Shown: positions 35,581 through 44,945, counted from the first letter of the stretch. The stretch: 64,000 nt of DNA from Solirubrobacterales bacterium (GCA_012718975.1 JAAYBF010000121.1:26534-90533), one strand, 5' to 3'. Program-made: numbers and translations. The notes: generated from the letters alone by a model not told the origin.

Positions 35581-35696
35581 CCGATCGCCTCCCGACATGG
35601 GCCGCATGACCCACGCCGGGGGCGCTCGTTGGCGAGCTGCGCCGACGGCTTCTAGGGTCGCTCGCGGGACTAGCGACCAGGGAAGGTGAGGCAGCT

Positions 35697-36422
35697 TTGA
35701 AGCGGAGCATCCTGCTCGCGATCGTCGCGGCGGTCGCGCTCGCCGTCGGCATGAGCACGGCGGCCAGCGCCGGGCCCGCCGGCGGCGCCGAGGCGGCGGC
35801 GAAGAAGAAGGCCGGCAAGGGCGGCAAGTGCAAGGCCGACCGCAAGGCGCAGCGCCGCGCGCAGCGCCGCGCGCAGCGCCGCAACGCCCGCGCCAAGGCC
35901 AGGGGCCGGGCCCGGGAGCGCTCGCGCTCCCAGCGGCGCGCCCGCGGCGCCGGCGCCGAGGCGGCCGCGAAGCGCAAGGCCAAGCGCCGCGCGGCGGCCC
36001 GCTGCAAGCAGGGCAAGGCCAGGGGCCGCGGCAAGGCCAAGGGCAAGGGCAAGCGCAACGCCAAGGGCAAGGGCAAGGGCAAGGCCGGCGGGGCCTTCGC
36101 CGACGGCAGCTACCGCGACGAGAGCTCGGCGGTCAGCGTCGAGATCATGGGCGGCGGCACGCGGGTCGAGGTCTACCTCAAGCCCGTGGAGTGCTCGGGC
36201 CGCGTCGCGATCCCCGTCAAGAGCGACCTCGCCGTGTCGGGCGGGACGGGAAGCGCGGGCAACCCGAGCCAGTCGGTCTTCAGCGGCGCCGGGACCGTCG
36301 GCTGGTCGCTGACCCTGGAGGCCGACCTCCGCTACACGCTGACGGCCGACTGGGACGTCACGTTCCCCGGCATGTCGCCGTGCCGCGAGCGCTCGGAGAC
36401 GCGCGGCCGGCTCACGAAGTAG
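35697..36422 (+). CDS. Secreted Lys/Arg-rich protein
   Basis: 241 aa, TTG start with GGAAGGTGAGG a few nt upstream. Signal peptide to about residue 25 (STAASA). Residues ~35-130 are almost entirely Lys, Arg, Ala, Gly and Gln in short tandem units (QRRAQRRAQRR; KGKGKRNAKGKGKGK), resembling histone-H1-like tails. A folded-looking C-terminal domain of ~110 residues follows, with a Cys pair (VECSGR, SPCRER) and a beta-rich pattern. Inference: a surface protein whose cationic segment binds polyanions such as teichoic or nucleic acids. Not recognised as a family. The 116-nt gap before it shows only a TAGGGT hexamer. Confidence 0.75.
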   Translation: MKRSILLAIVAAVALAVGMSTAASAGPAGGAEAAAKKKAGKGGKCKADRKAQRRAQRRAQRRNARAKARGRARERSRSQRRARGAGAEAAAKRKAKRRAAARCKQGKARGRGKAKGKGKRNAKGKGKGKAGGAFADGSYRDESSAVSVEIMGGGTRVEVYLKPVECSGRVAIPVKSDLAVSGGTGSAGNPSQSVFSGAGTVGWSLTLEADLRYTLTADWDVTFPGMSPCRERSETRGRLTK

Positions 36423-36441
36423 TCCCGAACGCCTGCCTCCT

Positions 36442-36470
36442 GGCTCCGGGGCGCAAGCCGCCCCGGAGCC
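36442..36470. terminator. Bidirectional terminator hairpin
   Basis: A perfect 11-bp stem (GGCTCCGGGGC/GCCCCGGAGCC, 7-nt loop) sits between the convergent Lys/Arg-rich gene (stop 36422) and the nudix gene (stop 36478). It would serve both strands. Confidence 0.8.
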
Positions 36471-36477
36471 GCGCTGC

Positions 36478-36876
36478 TCAGATCGAGCGCAGCAGCTCGC
36501 GGTCGCGCTCGTAGGTGAGCAGCTCCGCGGCGTCCGCGGCGGGCAGCCAGCGCAGCTCGTCGCACTCGTCGTTGGGCTCGAAGCCCGGATCGGAGACGAC
36601 CCGCATCAGCCAGTAGCGGACGACCTTCGGCCGGCCCTCCTGGTCGCTGTAGCGGGCCGAGGCCAGCTCGGCGCCGAGGGCGCACACCAGGCCGGTCTCC
36701 TCGTGGACCTCGCGCAGCGCCGCGTCCTCGGAGGTCTCGCCCGGATCGAGCTTGCCCTTCGGGAAGCTCCAATCGCCGTAGCGCGGACGGTGCACGACGC
36801 ATACCTCCGGCCCGGCGTCGGCCTCGCGGACGACGACCCCACCGGCCGCGCGGACCTCCTCCCCCGCCCCGGTCAC
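36478..36876 (-). CDS. NUDIX hydrolase
   Basis: 132 aa, GTG start overlapping the thrB stop (GTGA). A complete Nudix box GX5EX7REVHEETG begins near residue 40 (GKLDPGETSEDAALREVHEE), preceded by DWSFPKGK. It hydrolyses a nucleoside-diphosphate-linked substrate. The SFPKGK context is common in Ap4A-hydrolase/MutT-like members, but the substrate is not certain. It is the last gene of the lysA-hom-thrC-thrB transcript. It ends just before a strong terminator. Confidence 0.88.
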   Translation of the reverse strand: MTGAGEEVRAAGGVVVREADAGPEVCVVHRPRYGDWSFPKGKLDPGETSEDAALREVHEETGLVCALGAELASARYSDQEGRPKVVRYWLMRVVSDPGFEPNDECDELRWLPAADAAELLTYERDRELLRSI

Positions 36877-37727
36877 GCGATCGCCTCGACGTCGGCGCCG
36901 GCGGCCGCGAACTGGACCCGCCGCACGTCCCACTCCGGCGCCGCGTCGCGCAGCCCGTCGACGACCGTGCCCGTCTGCTCCCAGTTGCACCAGAACAGCA
37001 CCGTCGGGCCGGCGCCGGAGATCGTCGCGCCGAGCGCGCCGAGCTGCGGGGCGTGGTCGATCAGCTCGATCGAGCGCGGGTACAGGTGGGCGCGGCGGCC
37101 CTGGTGGAGGCGGTCGGAGAGGCCGCGCGCGACGATGCCGAGGTCGCCGCGGGCCAGCCCGACGGCGAGCAGCGCCCCGTGGGCGACGTTGTGGACGGCG
37201 TCGAAGAGCGGCACGTCGGCGGGCAGCGCGGCGCGCGCGTCGGCGGTCGAGACGGGCCGCGACGGGGTGGCGACGACGCCCTCCAGGCCGGTCGGCGGAT
37301 CGAGCCGGACCGGGTCGCCGCCGGCGCAGATCACGAAGCCGCCGAGCAGCGCGGCGGCGACGTTGTCGGGGTGGCCCTCGAGCGCGACCGCGTGGTCGAG
37401 CAGCGGCGCGTCGAGCTCGAAGAGGTGGTCGGCGGCGGTGAGACCGGCGACGATCGCCGCCGCGCTCGACCCGAGGCCGGCCGCCGCCGGGATCGCCGAG
37501 CGGATCCGGAACGCGAGCCCGTCGGCGGGGTGGAGCCGCTCGAAGGCCCGCACGCAGAGGTTGTCGCGGTCGAGCGGCACGCCCGCCACGTCGCACTCGA
37601 CCGAGAACGCGCCGGTCTCCTCCACCTCCAGCTCGAGCGACAGCGACAGCGCGGCCGCCATGACGTCGTAGCCGGGGCCGAGGTTCGCCGACGACGCCGG
37701 CACGCGCACGGTCCGGCGGCGGTTCAC
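36873..37727 (-). CDS. thrB: Homoserine kinase
   Basis: 284 aa, GTG start overlapping the thrC stop (GTGA). GHMP-kinase motifs: [13 protein letters not shown] at the N-terminus, [16 protein letters not shown] (phosphate loop) near residue 85, and [11 protein letters not shown] near 240. It phosphorylates homoserine for threonine synthesis. Length is typical for the family, and no residue is missing. Confidence 0.93.
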   Translation of the reverse strand: MNRRRTVRVPASSANLGPGYDVMAAALSLSLELEVEETGAFSVECDVAGVPLDRDNLCVRAFERLHPADGLAFRIRSAIPAAAGLGSSAAAIVAGLTAADHLFELDAPLLDHAVALEGHPDNVAAALLGGFVICAGGDPVRLDPPTGLEGVVATPSRPVSTADARAALPADVPLFDAVHNVAHGALLAVGLARGDLGIVARGLSDRLHQGRRAHLYPRSIELIDHAPQLGALGATISGAGPTVLFWCNWEQTGTVVDGLRDAAPEWDVRRVQFAAAGADVEAIA

Positions 37728-38722
37728 TCGCCCCCCAGGACCGCCGCCTCGACGCTGGCGATGTCCGGCTCGCACGGTACGACCGAGGCCGCGCGATCCA
37801 TCGCGGTCTGCGGGTCCTTGAGGCCGTTGCCGGTCAGCACGCAGACGACGCGGCCCTCCGCCCCGTGGGCGAGCAGGCCGGCGACCGAGGCCGCCGACGC
37901 CGGCTCGCAGAAGACCCCCTCGCGGGCGGCGAGCAGCTTGTAGGCGTCGAGGATCTGCTCGTCGCTGACGGCGCGCACCGCACCGCGTGACGCCGTGAAG
38001 GCGCCCATCGCGTCCTCCCAGCGGGCCGGGTTGCCGATCCGGATCGCCGAGGCGACCGTCTCCGGCGCGGCGACCGGGGCGCCCTCGACCAGCGGCGCGG
38101 CGCCCGCCGCCTGGTAGCCGTGCAGCTTCGGCGCCGCGTCGTACTCGCCGAACCCGCGCCACCAGGCGGTCACGTTGCCGGCGTTGCCGACCGGGATGCA
38201 GAGCACGTCGGGCGCCTCGCCGAGCTGGTCGCAGACCTCGAAGGCGCCCGTCTTCTGGCCCTCGATGCGGTACTCGTTGACGGAGTTGACGAGCGCGATC
38301 GGATGGCGGTCGCAGAGCTCGCGGACGAGCTTCAGCGCCTCGTCGAAGTTGCCGCGCAGCGCGACCACGCGCGCGCCGTGCATCAGTGCCTGGGCGAGCT
38401 TGCCGGTCGCGATCTTGCCCTCCGGGACGATCACCGCGCCGCGCAGGCCGGCGCGCGCCGCGTAGGCGGCGGCGCTCGCGGCGGTGTTGCCCGTCGACGC
38501 GCAGACGACCGCCTGCGCCCCCTCGGCGATCGCCGCCGATACCGCGACGGTCATGCCGCGGTCCTTGAACGAGCCGGTCGGGTTGGCACCCTCGACCTTG
38601 AGGTAGACCTCGCAGCCGGTGCGCTCCGACAGCCACGGGGCCGGCACCAGCGGCGTGTCCCCCTCCTCCAGCGTGACCAGCGGCTCGACCGGCAGCCGGT
38701 CGCGGTAGCGCCAGAGGCTCAC
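37724..38722 (-). CDS. thrC: Threonine synthase
   Basis: 332 aa, GTG start. A PLP enzyme with the cofactor Lys in [13 protein letters not shown] near residue 54 and the phosphate-binding glycine loop [12 protein letters not shown] near 182. It converts O-phosphohomoserine to threonine. It is the short, class-II-like actinobacterial form. It lies 85 nt downstream of hom and overlaps thrB, so it is co-transcribed and coupled. Confidence 0.94.
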   Translation of the reverse strand: MSLWRYRDRLPVEPLVTLEEGDTPLVPAPWLSERTGCEVYLKVEGANPTGSFKDRGMTVAVSAAIAEGAQAVVCASTGNTAASAAAYAARAGLRGAVIVPEGKIATGKLAQALMHGARVVALRGNFDEALKLVRELCDRHPIALVNSVNEYRIEGQKTGAFEVCDQLGEAPDVLCIPVGNAGNVTAWWRGFGEYDAAPKLHGYQAAGAAPLVEGAPVAAPETVASAIRIGNPARWEDAMGAFTASRGAVRAVSDEQILDAYKLLAAREGVFCEPASAASVAGLLAHGAEGRVVCVLTGNGLKDPQTAMDRAASVVPCEPDIASVEAAVLGGE

Positions 38723-38807
38723 AGCGAGCGGAGGGTCGCAGACGGACCGGTCCCACGACCCCGATCGCGCCCTAGCTGGAGCGAGGTCCGGCGAGCACCG
38801 CAGCAGG

Positions 38808-40067
38808 TCACTCGAAGACCTCGTCGATCACGTGGATCGCGCGCGGGCGGGCGCGGACGTAGTCGAGTCGCTCGATCATGTCCACGGCGGCGCGGAAGCG
38901 CGACTCGAGCACGGGGTGCATCACCATCACCAGGCGGGCGTCGTCGCCGATGCCGCGCTGGACGACCGACTTGATCGAGACGCCCTGCAGGCCGAGGATC
39001 TCGGCGACCTGGGCGAGCACGCCCGGCTGGTCGGCGACCTCGACGTGGAGGTAGAAGGCGGAGGCGACGTCGGGGACGACCGGCAGGTCGATCGCGGGCG
39101 GCAGCTGGCCGGCCGGCGGCGTGATCGCCGAGACGACGTCGCCGAGCACCGCCGAGGCGGTCTGGCTGCCGCCCGCCCCCGGCCCCGAGAGCGTGATCTC
39201 GGTGATCGCCGGAGACTCGACGGTGACGGCGTTGAAGGACCCCGACACCGAGGCGAGCGGGTGGCCGCCGTAGAGGAACGCGGGGTAGACGCGCACGGCG
39301 ATCCCGCCGTCGATCCGCTCGGCGCTGCCGATCAGCTTCAGCGACAGGCCGAGCTCGCGGGCGTAGGCGATGTCGTCGGCGGTGACGTGCTCGATCCCCT
39401 CGTAGGGGACGTCGTCGAGCGAGACGGCGGCGCCGAAGGCGAGCCGGGCGAGGATCGCCATCTTGGCGGCGGCGTCCTTGCCGGTGACGTCCTCGGTCGG
39501 GTCGGCCTCGGCGAAGCCGAGCCGCTGGGCCTCGGCGAGCGCCTCGTCGTAGCCGGCGCCGGTCCGCGCCATCGCGGTCAGGATGAAGTTGGTGGTGCCG
39601 TTGACGATCCCGTGGACCCGCTCGATGTGGGCGGCGGCGAGCGACTCGCGGATCACCCGGATCGCCGGCACGACGCCCGCGACGGCGGCCTCGAAGCCGA
39701 GCTGGACGTCGGCGGCGGCCGCGGCCGCGTAGAGCCGCTCGCCGTGCTGGGAGAGCAGCTGCTTGTTGGCGGTCACCACGTGCCGGCCGGCCTCGAGCGC
39801 GCGCAGCACGTAGTCGTCGGTCGGGTCGATGCCGCCCATCACCTCGACGATCAGGTCGCTGCCGGCGAGGATCTCGTCGAAGTCGCCCTCGTCGCGGCGC
39901 AGCACGCCGGAGATCTCGGGCCGGCGGCCGGTGGCGGCGGCGATCGCCTCGGCGCGCTCGCCGAGCAGGTCGTAGAAGGCGCCGCCGACGGTCCCCCGGC
40001 CGAGCAGGCCGACACGGAACGGCGCGCCCTCGCGGCCGCGGCTCTCGCCCGGGCTAGTCGAGCTCAC
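38808..40067 (-). CDS. hom: Homoserine dehydrogenase
   Basis: 419 aa, GTG start, overlapping lysA by 14 nt. The Rossmann motif [12 protein letters not shown] lies near residue 20, the catalytic-domain block [14 protein letters not shown] near 150, and the Lys/Asp region [17 protein letters not shown] near 183. The C-terminal ACT domain ([18 protein letters not shown], near 345) should give feedback control by threonine. It reduces aspartate semialdehyde to homoserine. Confidence 0.95.
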   Translation of the reverse strand: MSSTSPGESRGREGAPFRVGLLGRGTVGGAFYDLLGERAEAIAAATGRRPEISGVLRRDEGDFDEILAGSDLIVEVMGGIDPTDDYVLRALEAGRHVVTANKQLLSQHGERLYAAAAAADVQLGFEAAVAGVVPAIRVIRESLAAAHIERVHGIVNGTTNFILTAMARTGAGYDEALAEAQRLGFAEADPTEDVTGKDAAAKMAILARLAFGAAVSLDDVPYEGIEHVTADDIAYARELGLSLKLIGSAERIDGGIAVRVYPAFLYGGHPLASVSGSFNAVTVESPAITEITLSGPGAGGSQTASAVLGDVVSAITPPAGQLPPAIDLPVVPDVASAFYLHVEVADQPGVLAQVAEILGLQGVSIKSVVQRGIGDDARLVMVMHPVLESRFRAAVDMIERLDYVRARPRAIHVIDEVFE

Positions 40068-41355
40068 GCGCCGTCAGGTCGTCGTAGGTCTCGCGCCGCA
40101 CGACGACGCGCGCGTCGCCGTCGCGGCAGAAGATCACCGGCGGGCGCGGCACCGCGTTGTAGTTGCTGGCCATCGCGTGACCATATGCGCCGGTGGCCGG
40201 CATCACCACCACGTCCCCCACGCGCGGCTGCGCGAGCGCCGCCTCCTTGACGAGCACGTCGCCGGACTCGCAGTGCATCCCGACCAGCCGGCACGGCGTC
40301 GTGTCGCCGAAGCGGTCGGCGATCTCGGCCTCGTAGACGGCGTCGTAGAGCATCGGACGGATGTTGTCGGCCATGCCGCCGTCGACGGCGACGTAGGTCC
40401 GCACGCCCGGGATCTCCTTGACGGTGCCGACGGTGTAGAGCGTCACGCCGGCGTTGGCGACCAGCGACCGGCCGGGCTCGCAGAGCACCTTCACGCCGGC
40501 GGGCAGCCGCTCGACCATCTTCTCGGCGAACTCGGCCGCGGTCGGGGGACGCTGGTCGCGCGTGTAGGCGCAGGCGAAGCCGCCGCCCATGTTGACGACC
40601 GGGAACTCGCCGGCGGCGGCGAGCACCTCGCCGAGCGTGTCGTAGACGTCGAGCTCGAAGACCTGGGAGCCGATGTGGGCGTGCAGGCCGCGGACCTCGA
40701 GGCCGGCGCCGGTCGCGCGGTCGAGCGCGGCGGGCAGCTGCGCCAGCGCCAGCCCGAACTTCGAGTCCTCCTGGCCGGTGGCGATCTTGTGGTGGGTGTC
40801 GGGCCGGATGCCCGGGGTGACGCGCAGCAGGACGCGCTGGCGGCGGCCGGCGGCGGCGGCGATCGGCCCGAGCCGGTCGATCTCGTCGAAGGAGTCGACG
40901 ATCACGTGCCCGACGCCGGCGGCGACCGCCTGCTCGAGCTCGCACGCGGTCTTGTTGTTGCCGTGCAGGTAGATCCGCTCGGGGTCGAAGCCGGCGCGCA
41001 GCGCGAGGTGCAGCTCGCCGCCGGAGGCGACGTCGACCGACAGCCCCTCCTCGGCGAAGATCCGCAGCGCCGCGGTGCAGGGGAACGACTTGCTGGCGAA
41101 GAGCACCTCGGAGTCGGCCGCGCGCTCGGCGAACGCGGCGCGGGTGGCGCGCGCCCGCCGGCGCAGGTCGTCCTCGGCGTAGACGTAGGCGGGCGTGCCG
41201 TGCTCGCGCGCCAGCTCGATCACGTCGCAGCCGCCGACCTCGAGCCGGCCGGCCGCGTTGATCCGCGATCCGAGCGGATAGAGATGCCCGACGCCGCCGG
41301 GCAGCGCGTCCGCCTGCCCGGGGTCCGCCACGGCCTGGTCCCCTTCGTCTGCCAT
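40054..41355 (-). CDS. lysA: Diaminopimelate decarboxylase
   Basis: 433 aa from ATG 41355; the track also offers a GTG nine codons earlier. A fold-type-III PLP enzyme with cofactor Lys in VLFASKSFPC near residue 70, HIGSQ near 210, the glycine loop NMGGGFACAY near 240 and the partner-subunit Cys in GMHCESGD near 338. It makes lysine from meso-DAP, competing with peptidoglycan synthesis. It is the first gene of the aspartate-family operon. It diverges from the zinc transporter across ~190 nt that shows nothing else except the Zur-like box. Confidence 0.94.
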   Translation of the reverse strand: MADEGDQAVADPGQADALPGGVGHLYPLGSRINAAGRLEVGGCDVIELAREHGTPAYVYAEDDLRRRARATRAAFAERAADSEVLFASKSFPCTAALRIFAEEGLSVDVASGGELHLALRAGFDPERIYLHGNNKTACELEQAVAAGVGHVIVDSFDEIDRLGPIAAAAGRRQRVLLRVTPGIRPDTHHKIATGQEDSKFGLALAQLPAALDRATGAGLEVRGLHAHIGSQVFELDVYDTLGEVLAAAGEFPVVNMGGGFACAYTRDQRPPTAAEFAEKMVERLPAGVKVLCEPGRSLVANAGVTLYTVGTVKEIPGVRTYVAVDGGMADNIRPMLYDAVYEAEIADRFGDTTPCRLVGMHCESGDVLVKEAALAQPRVGDVVVMPATGAYGHAMASNYNAVPRPPVIFCRDGDARVVVRRETYDDLTARELD

Positions 41356-41510
41356 CCAGCCGCCGATTATGCCCGACCCCACCTTGCGGGGCCGGTCGGT
41401 GGGCCGGCCCTCCCGGCCGTCCCCGGCTCGACCTCGCCGATGCGGCCGCGTGCCGTCCCCGGCGTCGAGCTCGCGTGGCGCGAGGCGGTGGGCGGCGGCC
41501 GTCGCCGCGC

Positions 41511-41537
41511 TAAACGAGAACGATTCCCGTTTACAGT
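41511..41537 (+). promoter_or_regulatory. Zur-like operator overlapping a leaderless promoter
   Basis: TAAACGAGAACGATTCCCGTTTA (here in parts: TAAACGAGAAC, ATTCCCGTTTA around a central G) is an imperfect 23-nt palindrome resembling actinobacterial Zur/Fur boxes. It runs into a TACAGT -10 hexamer (41532-41537), which stands 6 nt before the GTG start of the first permease. Zinc-bound Zur would block this promoter. Confidence 0.7.
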
Positions 41538-41543
41538 CTGTCC

Positions 41544-42401
41544 GTGGACCCCGCCGCCCTGCCAGCCCCGACCGACCTCGTCGAGCTGCGGTTCATGCGC
41601 ACGGCGCTGGTCGAGCTGGCGCTGCTCGGCGTCGCGGGCGGGCTGCTGGGCGCCTGGATCGTGCTGCGCCGGCTCGCCTTCTTCGCCCACGCGACCGGGA
41701 CCGCCACCTTCCCCGGCCTGGTCGTCGCCGACGCGACCGGCTTCAGCGCGACGCTCGCCGCGCTCGCGGTCGCGCTCGGCTACGCCGGCGGCGTCGAGCG
41801 GGCCGGCCGCGCCGGCCGCGACCCCGGCGACGTCGCGACGGCGCTGCTGCTGGTCGTCGCGCTCGCCGGCGGCGTCGTGCTGGCCAGCGACGTCTTCGAG
41901 TCCGGCGCCGCCGTCGACCGGCTGCTGTTCGGCACCGCGCTCGGCCTCGGCGCCGGCGACCTCTGGATCGCCGCGGGCGCCGCCGCGGCGGCGCTGGCCG
42001 CGACGCTCCTGCTCGGCCGCGCCTGGACGGCGGTCGGCTTCGACGGGGCGGGCGGCGAGGCGCTCGGCGTGCCCGTCCGGACCGCCGACCGGCTGCTGCT
42101 CGGGCTGGTGGCGGTGGCCGCGGTCGCCGCGCTGCCGGCGGTCGGGGCGCTGCTGGTCGCGTCGCTGTTCGTCGTCCCGGCGGCGACGGCGCGGCTGCTG
42201 ACGCGCTCGGTCGGCGGGCTGCTCGCGGCCGCCGTCGCGGTCGCGGTCGTCCAGGGCGCCGCCGGCCTCTACGTCTCGCTCTGGCTCGACGCCCCGCCCG
42301 GCCCGGCGGTCGCCGTCGTCGGCTCCCTCCTCTACGTCGCAGCCGCGCTGGCCACCGCCGCCCGTGCCACCGCCCGCCCCGCCCCGCTGGAGGCCGCGTG
42401 A
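41544..42401 (+). CDS. Metal (zinc-type) ABC transporter permease
   Basis: 285 aa, GTG start, about eight membrane helices. The topology and motifs GAWIVLRRLAFFAHATGTATFPG near residue 40 (quoted: RRLAFFAHATGTATFPGL) and GALLVASLFVVPAATARLL near 210 are those of ZnuB/MntB-type permeases. The promoter carries a Zur-like box, which supports zinc. It is followed by an ATPase and a second, different permease but no substrate-binding protein, so the binding protein must be encoded elsewhere, or the two permeases form a heterodimer. Confidence 0.85.
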   Translation: MDPAALPAPTDLVELRFMRTALVELALLGVAGGLLGAWIVLRRLAFFAHATGTATFPGLVVADATGFSATLAALAVALGYAGGVERAGRAGRDPGDVATALLLVVALAGGVVLASDVFESGAAVDRLLFGTALGLGAGDLWIAAGAAAAALAATLLLGRAWTAVGFDGAGGEALGVPVRTADRLLLGLVAVAAVAALPAVGALLVASLFVVPAATARLLTRSVGGLLAAAVAVAVVQGAAGLYVSLWLDAPPGPAVAVVGSLLYVAAALATAARATARPAPLEAA

Positions 42402-42414
42402 CCGCCGCACACGC

Positions 42415-42463
42415 ATCGATGTCGACGTTGCGGCGAAATATTCGCCGCAACGTCGACATCGAT
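42415..42463. repeat. Palindromic element, family A, copy 1
   Basis: A perfect 49-nt inverted repeat: 23-nt arms beginning ATCGATGTCGACGTTGCGGC around a central ATA (GAAATATTC). It sits inside the zinc transporter operon, between the first permease stop and the ribosome-binding site of the ATPase. There it would form a very stable mRNA hairpin and could adjust expression of the downstream genes. Confidence 0.85.
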
Positions 42464-42477
42464 CAGGAGGCTCGGCG

Positions 42478-43242
42478 GTGACCGCGGCGGTCGCGGCTTC
42501 GGGCCTCGCGGTCGCCTACGGCGGCGGCCGGCCGGCGCTCGAGCGCGTCGAGTTCGAGCTGGCGGCCGGCAGCTCGCTCTGCGTGCTCGGCCCCAACGGC
42601 GGTGGCAAGACGACCCTCTTCCGCGCCCTGACCGGCGAGCTCGCGCCGCTGCGCGGGACCGTGTCGGTCGCCGGCGGCCGACCCGCCTACCTCGCCCAGA
42701 CCGAGCGGACGCGGCTCGACTTCCCGGTCAGCGCGCTCGACGTCGCGCTGATGGGCTCGCTCGCCAACGGCCGCTGGTGGCTGCCGGCGCGCCGCTCCGA
42801 CCGCGCCACCGCACGGGCGGCACTCGACCGCGTCGGGCTCGCCGACCGCGCCGGCGACCGCTTCGGCGAGCTGTCCGGCGGTCAGCGCCAGCGGGTGCTG
42901 CTTGCCCGCGCGATCGTCCAGGACGCGCGCGTGCTGCTGCTCGACGAGCCGCTGGCCGGCGTCGACCCGGCCAGCGCCGAGCGGATCGAGCGGCTCTTCG
43001 GCGAGCTGCGCGACGAGGGACGGGCGCTGCTGGTCTCCACCCACGACGTCGACAGCGCCCGCGCCTTCGACCGCGTGCTCTGCGTCAACCACGACCAGAT
43101 CGCCTTCGGCGCGCCCGCCGACGTGCTGAGCCGCGAGGTGCTCGAGCGGACCTACGGCGCCGAGATCGTCGTCCTCGACGAGCCCGGCCCCGACGGCACG
43201 GTCCGCGCCGTCACCGTCCAGCACCACCACCACGACCACTGA
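42478..43242 (+). CDS. znuC: Metal (zinc-type) ABC transporter ATP-binding protein
   Basis: 254 aa from GTG 42478, chosen because AGGAGG lies 7 nt upstream; the track ORF starts earlier. Walker A GPNGGGKTT near residue 37, signature LSGGQRQRVLLARA near 130, Walker B VLLLDEPLAG near 150 and the switch His in VSTHDV. The C-terminus ends in QHHHHDH, a His-rich metal-binding tail common in zinc-transport ATPases. It powers the flanking permeases. Its stop overlaps the next start (TGATG). Confidence 0.9.
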   Translation: MTAAVAASGLAVAYGGGRPALERVEFELAAGSSLCVLGPNGGGKTTLFRALTGELAPLRGTVSVAGGRPAYLAQTERTRLDFPVSALDVALMGSLANGRWWLPARRSDRATARAALDRVGLADRAGDRFGELSGGQRQRVLLARAIVQDARVLLLDEPLAGVDPASAERIERLFGELRDEGRALLVSTHDVDSARAFDRVLCVNHDQIAFGAPADVLSREVLERTYGAEIVVLDEPGPDGTVRAVTVQHHHHDH

Positions 43243-44075
43243 TGGACCTGCTCGAGCCGCTCCAGTCGGGGATCGAGCGCCGCGCGCTCGCCGAGGTGGT
43301 GCTGCTCGGCGCGTTCTGCGGCGCCTTCGGCTGCTGGGTGACGACGTTCCGGCTCAGCTATCCCGCCGAGTCGCTCGCGCACGGGCTGCTGCCCGGTCTC
43401 GTCGTTGCGGCGCTGGCCGGCATTCCGCTGCTGCTCGGCGGTGTCGCCGGCGTCGCGGTCGCGGCGCTGGCGGTCGCGGTCGCCGGCCGCGACGCGCGTG
43501 TGGGATCGGACACCGCCACCGCGGTCGCGGTCACCGGCCTGCTCGGACTCGGCAGCCTGCTCGCGCTGACCCCGGACGCCCCGGCGAGGCTCGAGGAGCT
43601 GCTGTTCGGCGACCCGCTCGGGGTGACCGACGGCGACCTCGCCGCCGCGGCCGCGCTGGCGCTCGCGGGGGGCCTCGCCCTGGTGGCGCTGCACCGGCCG
43701 CTGGCGGCGGTCGCCCTCGACGCGGGTGGCGCGCGCTCGCTGGGGATCAGCGCGACGGCCGTCCGCTTCGCCCTGCTGGCGCTGCTTGCGGCGGCGCTCG
43801 CAGTCGCCGTCCAGGGTCTCGGCTCGCTGCTCGTCCTCGCGGTGCTGATCGGCCCCGCGGTCGCCGTCCGCGGCCACTTCTCGACTCCGGGCCGGTCGAT
43901 GGCCGCGGCGGCCGTCGTCGCCGCGCTCGCCGGCGTCGCCGGCATCTACGCCTCCGCATGGCTGGGCACCGCCGCCGGCGCCTCGGTCGCGCTCGCGCTC
44001 TGTGCCGCGGCCGCGCTCGGCGCGCTGGTGCGCGGGGTCGCCGGCCGCCGCGCCGCCGCCTCGCCGTCGCCCTGA
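43242..44075 (+). CDS. Second metal ABC transporter permease
   Basis: 277 aa, about eight membrane helices, ZnuB/MntB-type (FRLSYPAESLAHGLLPGLVV; GSLLVLAVLIGPAVAVRGHF). It differs clearly from the first permease of the operon. The ATG overlaps the ATPase stop by one nt. An operon with two distinct permeases and one ATPase suggests a heterodimeric channel. The 105-nt gap to lgt holds only weak inverted repeats (CCCGCC/GGCGGG). Confidence 0.85.
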   Translation: MDLLEPLQSGIERRALAEVVLLGAFCGAFGCWVTTFRLSYPAESLAHGLLPGLVVAALAGIPLLLGGVAGVAVAALAVAVAGRDARVGSDTATAVAVTGLLGLGSLLALTPDAPARLEELLFGDPLGVTDGDLAAAAALALAGGLALVALHRPLAAVALDAGGARSLGISATAVRFALLALLAAALAVAVQGLGSLLVLAVLIGPAVAVRGHFSTPGRSMAAAAVVAALAGVAGIYASAWLGTAAGASVALALCAAAALGALVRGVAGRRAAASPSP

Positions 44076-44180
44076 CCGACGGAACCCGACCGTCCCAGCG
44101 CCCGCCCGACGAATGCCGCACCATGCGCGGGTTTCGGCGGGTCGGTCGCCGTGGCGCCGGTGAACGACGGACGCGGCTGT

Positions 44181-44945
44181 CTAGGCCGGCCGCAGGCCCG
44201 AGCCGGGGCCCGAGCCGCCGCGCAGGCGGGCGAGCCAGATCGCGCCGGCGCCGATCATCACGACGCTGATCAGCTGGGCCTGGCTGAGCCCGATCAGGAC
44301 CGCGTCGTTGCGGCGGATGATCTCGACCAGCAGCCGCTCGAAGCCGGCGAGCACGAGGTAGAGCGCGAACAGCGCGCCGGGCCGGACCCGGTCGCGCAGC
44401 TGCCAGAGCGCGAGCGCGATCAGCCCCATCGCGAGCGTCTCGAAGATCGGCGTCGGGTGGACCTCCTCGGTGGTGGGGACGGTCCCCTCCGGGTAGGCCA
44501 TCCCCCAGGGCATCGACGTCGCGACGCCGTAGTCGCCGTCGCCGGAGAGCTGGCAGCCGACGCGGCCGATCGCGTTGCCGAGCGCCAGCGCCGGCGCGCA
44601 CATGTCGAGCAACGCGAGCTGGAGGAAGCCGCGCCAGCGCGCCCACAGGAGGACCGCGAGCGCCCCGCCGATCACCCCGCCGAGCCAGACCAGGCCGGTG
44701 CCGCCGAACAGCGTGCCGAGCAGGTCGTCGGAGGCGCGGTCCCAGTTCTGCAGGACGTAGTCGATCCGGGCGCCGACGAGGCCGCCGACGAGCGCCGCGA
44801 AGACCATCTCGTAGGCCCAGTCGCGCGGCTTGCCGATCTCCACCAGCCGCCGCGCCACGAGCGCGCCGGACGCGAGGAAGCCGAGCGCGAAGCAGATCCC
44901 GAACGTCTGGAGGGTGATCGGGCCGAGGCTGATCTCCGGCAGCAC
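44181..44945 (-). CDS. lgt: Prolipoprotein diacylglyceryl transferase
   Basis: 254 aa, GTG start, about seven membrane helices. The Lgt signature region appears as GNAIGRVGCQLSGDGDYG near residue 125, where most bacteria have GRIGNFINGE, and the essential Arg and Gly residues are kept. The later HPTPIFE and the C-terminal RRNDAVL region also match. It transfers diacylglycerol to the lipobox Cys of exported prolipoproteins, three of which are encoded in this window. TAGGGT stands 6 nt before the GTG, a leaderless arrangement. Confidence 0.9.
   Translation of the reverse strand: MLPEISLGPITLQTFGICFALGFLASGALVARRLVEIGKPRDWAYEMVFAALVGGLVGARIDYVLQNWDRASDDLLGTLFGGTGLVWLGGVIGGALAVLLWARWRGFLQLALLDMCAPALALGNAIGRVGCQLSGDGDYGVATSMPWGMAYPEGTVPTTEEVHPTPIFETLAMGLIALALWQLRDRVRPGALFALYLVLAGFERLLVEIIRRNDAVLIGLSQAQLISVVMIGAGAIWLARLRGGSGPGSGLRPA

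Noticed and set aside
42364-42477. N-terminal extension of the zinc transporter ATPase through the palindrome
   Set aside because: GTG 42478 has AGGAGG at the right distance, and the extension is just a translation of the palindrome.
44076-44142. Terminator between the zinc permease and lgt
   Set aside because: The inverted repeats found (CCCGCC/GGCGGG, CCGC/GCGG) are short and separated by a long loop, too weak to call.
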